Origin: Candidatus Galloscillospira excrementavium
Lineage (GTDB): Bacteria; Bacillota; Clostridia; Oscillospirales; Oscillospiraceae
Length of the DNA stretch: 9,438 nt
Direction: 5' to 3'
Assembly: GCA_018711785.1 (NCBI GenBank)
Contig: DVHW01000056.1
Coordinates: forward strand, 1 to 9,438
In this document: piece after piece, positions 6,813-9,438 of the stretch
Layout of the letters: every line of letters starts with the position of its first letter
Numbering within the stretch: the first letter of the stretch is position 1
Made by a program: the position numbers and the translations under genes
The notes under the pieces: model-generated
Seen by the model: the letters and a program-made list of their open reading frames with translations, nothing else
Database searches by the model: none
What the model was told of the DNA's origin: nothing

Positions 6813-8191
6813 TGTCCCGCCCCCCAGGCGGCAAAGGCGGCGGCTATCGTGTTCTCGTCCCCGGGCAGGAGGGTGCGCACGTCCAGCAGGAGCCTGCCGT
6901 GGGCGATGCGGCCCAGCACCGGTACCTCCCACCCCCGGAGGGCCTGCTCCAGGGCGTTGACCGGGGCGGGGGCGGGGTCGGCCGCCGCCGCCCAGCCGGG
7001 GAGCACGGCCCCGGGCAGGGAGCCGCCCCCCACCTGGCCCTCGGCGGGGACGGCCTCGAAGGCGCAGGCGGGGCAGGCCTGGGCCAGCCGCCCGGCCAGG
7101 GCCTGAGCCCGGCGGCGCAGGTCCTCCTCCCCCGCCGCCAGGGCGGAGAGGGCGGGGAGGGAGCGGGTCCGCTCCGGGTCGGCCCAGGCCCGCAGGGTGG
7201 CCTCCAGGGCGGCCAGGGTCAGCTTGTCCGCCCGGACCACTCGGGCGAAGGGGTCCCGCTTCATCCGCTCGATATACTCCCGCCTCCCCACCGCCAGGCC
7301 GGCCTGGGGCCCGCCTAGCAGCTTGTCCCCGGAGAAGCAGACCACGTCCGCCCCGGCGGCGAGGGCGCCGGACACGGTGGGCCCCTCGGGCAGGCCGGGG
7401 AGGGGGCGCAGGGCACCGCTGCCCAGGTCATAGAGCACGGGGGCCCCCGCCTCCCGGCCCAGGACGGCCAGGGCGGAGAGGGGGGTGTCCTCGGTAAAGC
7501 CCACGATGCGGTAGTTGCTGGTGTGGACCTTCAGCAGCAGCTGGGCCCGGCCGCTGTGGAGGGCGGCGGCGTAGTCGCCGAGGCGGGTCTTGTTGGTGGT
7601 GCCCACCTCGCACAGCGTAGCCCCGCTGTGGTCCATGATGTCGGGCATGCGGAAGGCCCCGCCGATCTCCACCAGCTCCCCCCGGGAGACCGCCACACCT
7701 CTCCCCCGGGCCAGGGCGGAGAGCATGAGAAACACGGCGGCGGCGTTGTTGTTCACCACCAGGGCGGCCTCGGCCCCGGTGAGGGAACAGAGCAGGCCCT
7801 CCACGTGGGCGTGGCGGCTGCCCCGGGCGCCGGAGGGGAGGTCGTACTCCAGGTTGGTGTACTGCCGGCCGGCGTCATAGGCCGCCCGGGCGGCCTCCTC
7901 GGCGAGGGGGGCGCGGCCCAGGTTGGTGTGGAGCACCACTCCGGTGGCGTTGACCACCCGGCGCAGGTGAGGCCGGCACAGCTCCCCGGCGTCGGCGAGG
8001 ACCTGGGCGGCCAGGGTGTCCAGGGAGGGCAGGGCGGTGACCGACCCGGCGCGGATGCCGGAGCGGAGGGCGTCCAGCCGTTCGCGGGCGGCCTGCCGCA
8101 GGGCGGCGTAGGGCAGGGGGGAGCCCGCCAGGGCGGGGTGGGCGAGCAGGACATCCATTTTCGGCAGGGCGCGGAGCAGCTGGGCCTCCAT
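6809..8191 (-). CDS. selA: L-seryl-tRNA(Sec) selenium transferase SelA
   Basis: SelA is the PLP enzyme that converts Ser-tRNA(Sec) into Sec-tRNA(Sec) with selenophosphate. It has 460 residues, close to the 463 of the E. coli enzyme. Visible family signatures are NATGVVLHTNLGRAPL (81-96), the glycine-rich YDLPSGARGSRHAHVE (116-131), VNNNAAAVFL (146-155), VGTTNKTRLGDY (196-207), and SGDKLLGGPQAG (287-298), in which Lys290 should carry PLP. The start at 8191 is set by AAAGGAGG eight bases upstream; an in-frame ATG further upstream would add 30 unrelated residues. It overlaps selB by 4 bp. Its substrate tRNA is encoded behind selB. SelD, which makes selenophosphate, is not in the window and must be elsewhere. 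Confidence 0.97.
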   Translation of the reverse strand: MEAQLLRALPKMDVLLAHPALAGSPLPYAALRQAARERLDALRSGIRAGSVTALPSLDTLAAQVLADAGELCRPHLRRVVNATGVVLHTNLGRAPLAEEAARAAYDAGRQYTNLEYDLPSGARGSRHAHVEGLLCSLTGAEAALVVNNNAAAVFLMLSALARGRGVAVSRGELVEIGGAFRMPDIMDHSGATLCEVGTTNKTRLGDYAAALHSGRAQLLLKVHTSNYRIVGFTEDTPLSALAVLGREAGAPVLYDLGSGALRPLPGLPEGPTVSGALAAGADVVCFSGDKLLGGPQAGLAVGRREYIERMKRDPFARVVRADKLTLAALEATLRAWADPERTRSLPALSALAAGEEDLRRRAQALAGRLAQACPACAFEAVPAEGQVGGGSLPGAVLPGWAAAADPAPAPVNALEQALRGWEVPVLGRIAHGRLLLDVRTLLPGDENTIAAAFAAWGAGQ

Positions 8192-8198
8192 GGGGCGG

Positions 8199-8207
8199 CC
8201 TCCTTTC
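8199..8207 (-). promoter_or_regulatory. selA ribosome binding site
   Basis: AAAGGAGGC on the minus strand, about eight bases before ATG 8191. It decides the selA start. Confidence 0.8.
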
Positions 8208-8251
8208 ACGGGGATGTTGCCAAAATCGAAGCTGGAAGTGACATTACGGTA

Positions 8252-8280
8252 ATAGTAACACAAACGCCCCCGCCCGTCCA
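8252..8280 (-). promoter_or_regulatory. Candidate promoter of the selA-selB-selC unit
   Basis: On the minus strand TGGACG (8280-8275) and TACTAT (8257-8252) are separated by 17 bp, each matching four of six consensus bases. The transcript would start near 8245, leaving a leader of about 54 nt. It lies between the degV terminator and the selA ribosome binding site, where an independent promoter is expected. Confidence 0.45.
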
Positions 8281-8291
8281 CGGTTTCCCAT

Positions 8292-8332
8292 AGAAGAAAA
8301 AGACGGGCAGCGGAATTTCTTCCGCCGCCCGT
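8292..8332 (-). terminator. Rho-independent terminator of degV
   Basis: On the minus strand, five bases after the degV stop, ACGGGCGGCGGAA pairs with TTCCGCTGCCCGT (13 bp with one G-T wobble) around the loop GAAA, followed by CTTTTTCTTCT. Stem and U-tract are both canonical. Confidence 0.9.
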
Positions 8333-8336
8333 GAAC

Positions 8337-9212
8337 TCAGTCCAAAATCTGAATGCCCGCGCCGATGACGCCCTTGCCGATATAGACGCTGAGGGTGGCG
8401 TCGATGTCCCCCACCCAGCAGTGCTCGTAGTCGGGGAAGGCGGCGGTCATCTTTGCCTTCAGCTGCTCCATGGCCTCGGGCGCGCCCCCCTGCTCCACCG
8501 CGATGTTGTACCGCCGGTGGTCCTCCAGCTTCTCCCGGCACAGCTCTACGATCTTGTCCTGCACCTGCCGGAAGCCCCGGACCTTGGCAATGGACTGGAG
8601 CTGCCCGTCCTCGGAGAAGTGGATGACCGGCTTGATCTGGAGCATGGTACCCGCCATGGCGGTGACCTTTCCGATGCGCCCGCCCTTGGCCAGGTACTCC
8701 AGGGTGTCCACCGAGAAATAGGGGAAGGTGTTGGCAATGAGCTGCGGCACCCGCCGCTCCACCAGCTCCTCCCAGCCCATGCCGGCCTGGATCTCCTCCC
8801 AGATCTGGAGCACCGTGACGCCCAGGCCCAGAGCGCCGGAGAGGGAGTCAAAGACCCGTACCTCCAGGTCGGTCCGGTCCGCCCCTTGGAGGCGCATCAG
8901 GTTGTAGGTGCCCGAGAGGCCGGAGGAGAGCATGACGGCGATGACCTTCTCATACCCGTCGGCCTTGATGCGCCGGAAGGTGCGGTCGATGGACACCATG
9001 TCGGGCAGGGAGGTCTTGGGGATCTCCCCGCGGTCCAGCCGCCGGTAGATGTCGGGGGCGAAGATGTCCACGCCGTCGGAGAACTCCCCGTCCGGGCAGA
9101 GAATGTGCAGCGGCACCGTATAGATGGGCTTCCCGGCCCGGAGCGCCGGCGTGAGGTCGGCGGTGGAGTCGGTCAGCAGGGCGATTTTCTGCGGATTTGA
9201 CAAGCTACTCAT
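8337..9212 (-). CDS. DegV family protein (fatty-acid-binding FakB-like)
   Basis: A 291-residue cytosolic protein of the DegV family, whose members bind a fatty acid and, as FakB, present it to the kinase FakA for phosphorylation and use in phospholipids. Family signatures are TDSTADL (14-20), KTSLPD (66-71, the TS pair of the lipid-head site), SSGLSGTYN (96-104), TLEYLAKGGRIGK (170-182) and KPVIHF (194-199). Length is typical (about 280). The start is not certain: ATG 9212 has no well-spaced ribosome binding site (AGTAGG abuts it), while TTG 9203 would use AGGATGAG and begin SNPQKIALLTDS. It has its own consensus promoter and terminator, so it is a single-gene unit, divergent from a TetR-like gene that may control it. 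Which lipid it binds cannot be seen. Confidence 0.93.
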   Translation of the reverse strand: MSSLSNPQKIALLTDSTADLTPALRAGKPIYTVPLHILCPDGEFSDGVDIFAPDIYRRLDRGEIPKTSLPDMVSIDRTFRRIKADGYEKVIAVMLSSGLSGTYNLMRLQGADRTDLEVRVFDSLSGALGLGVTVLQIWEEIQAGMGWEELVERRVPQLIANTFPYFSVDTLEYLAKGGRIGKVTAMAGTMLQIKPVIHFSEDGQLQSIAKVRGFRQVQDKIVELCREKLEDHRRYNIAVEQGGAPEAMEQLKAKMTAAFPDYEHCWVGDIDATLSVYIGKGVIGAGIQILD

Positions 9213-9225
9213 CCTACTCTATAAT
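9197..9225 (+). promoter_or_regulatory. Consensus promoter for the TetR-like gene
   Basis: TTGACA (9197-9202), a 17-bp spacer and TATAAT (9220-9225): a perfect sigma-A consensus on the plus strand. The -35 lies within the first codons of degV on the opposite strand. The predicted start near 9232 gives a leader of about 56 nt. Confidence 0.8.
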
Positions 9226-9239
9226 GAAGAATGAAATGG

Positions 9240-9254
9240 CATAACGATGTTATG
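9240..9254. promoter_or_regulatory. Palindrome CATAAC-GAT-GTTATG, candidate operator
   Basis: A perfect 6-bp inverted repeat around a 3-bp centre lies between the two facing promoters and covers the predicted degV transcription start. Its position beside a TetR-like gene suggests the regulator's own operator, controlling both promoters. This is inferred from position and symmetry. Confidence 0.55.
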
Positions 9255-9259
9255 TGATT

Positions 9260-9288
9260 ATTATAACCGGGGGAGGAGCGGGTGTCAA
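9260..9288 (-). promoter_or_regulatory. Consensus promoter for degV
   Basis: On the minus strand TTGACA (9288-9283), a 17-bp spacer and TATAAT (9265-9260): again a perfect sigma-A consensus. The -35 overlaps the start codon of the TetR-like gene. The predicted start near 9253 gives a leader of about 41 nt. Confidence 0.8.
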
Positions 9289-9438
9289 TGGAAAAAGCGT
9301 CGGAGGAGCGGCAGGATTACCACGAGCGCCGGAAGGAACAGGCCAGACAGACGGAACAGGCCATCCTCCGCTCTGCCCTGGAGCTCTCCCGGGTGAAGAG
9401 CTTTGACAAGGTATCCATCCGGGACATCTGCCGCCGGG
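9288..9438 (+). CDS. TetR/AcrR-type transcriptional regulator, N-terminal fragment (runs off right edge)
   Basis: Fifty codons are present and the rest lies outside the window. After a charged head (MEKASEERQDYHERRKEQARQ) comes TEQAILRSALELSRVKSFDKVSIRDICRR, which fits the start of the TetR DNA-binding domain: helix 1 (ILRSALEL), the turn usually written GFDKVS, and the first helix of the helix-turn-helix (IRDICRR). GGGGGAGGAG lies upstream; it serves either ATG 9288 or the in-frame GTG 9282, and I prefer ATG for spacing. The gene is divergent from degV with a 75-bp gap containing a palindrome, which suggests autoregulation and control of degV. The ligand-binding domain is not visible, so the effector is unknown. 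Confidence 0.75.
   Translation, partial: MEKASEERQDYHERRKEQARQTEQAILRSALELSRVKSFDKVSIRDICRR

Noticed and set aside
5283..7106. Long plus-strand open frame of 607 codons opposite selB and selA
   Set aside because: Low-complexity Gly/Gln/Pro/Arg composition and full overlap with two genes whose motifs are beyond doubt.
8192..8281. N-terminal extension of selA by 30 residues
   Set aside because: AAAGGAGG stands directly before the downstream ATG, and the extension reads through the candidate promoter and has no counterpart in SelA.

Overview
The window is GC-rich chromosomal DNA with nearly gapless minus-strand coding, strong AGGAGG-type ribosome binding sites and family matches (DegV, an ECF sigma factor with an anti-sigma-like partner, a Na/Pi cotransporter with a PhoU tail). 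I infer a high-GC gut Clostridia of the Oscillospiraceae type (Flavonifractor/Lawsonibacter-like); the species cannot be fixed from the sequence. All genes run on the minus strand except a TetR-type regulator entering at the right edge.

Layout in minus-strand transcription order (right to left): a divergent degV / tetR-like pair (8337-9438) shares a 75-bp regulatory region. It holds two perfect-consensus promoters facing each other with a palindrome between them. degV ends in a strong terminator. A selenocysteine block follows: selA (6809-8191), selB (4929-6812, overlapping selA by 4 bp) and the selenocysteine tRNA selC (4714-4808), closed by a hairpin. SelA converts Ser-tRNA(Sec) to Sec-tRNA(Sec) and SelB delivers it to UGA codons, so the cell should make selenoproteins. 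The selenium donor enzyme SelD is not in the window.

Next comes a two-gene unit: an ECF-type sigma factor (4032-4589) overlapping by 4 bp a single-pass membrane protein with a large extracytoplasmic part (2344-4035), probably its anti-sigma or sensor partner. A 600-bp non-coding stretch (1745-2343) contains two long perfect hairpins, a GC-rich segment with mutually exclusive pairings, and the promoter of the last gene. That gene is a Na/Pi cotransporter family protein (1744 to beyond the left edge) with two QSS-motif repeats and a C-terminal PhoU-like helical region.

No mobile element, CRISPR array or phage gene was seen. The content is mostly recognisable housekeeping. The least explained parts are the degV/tetR intergenic region, the 1745-2343 spacer, the segment upstream of selC, and the unassigned ectodomain of the anti-sigma-like protein.
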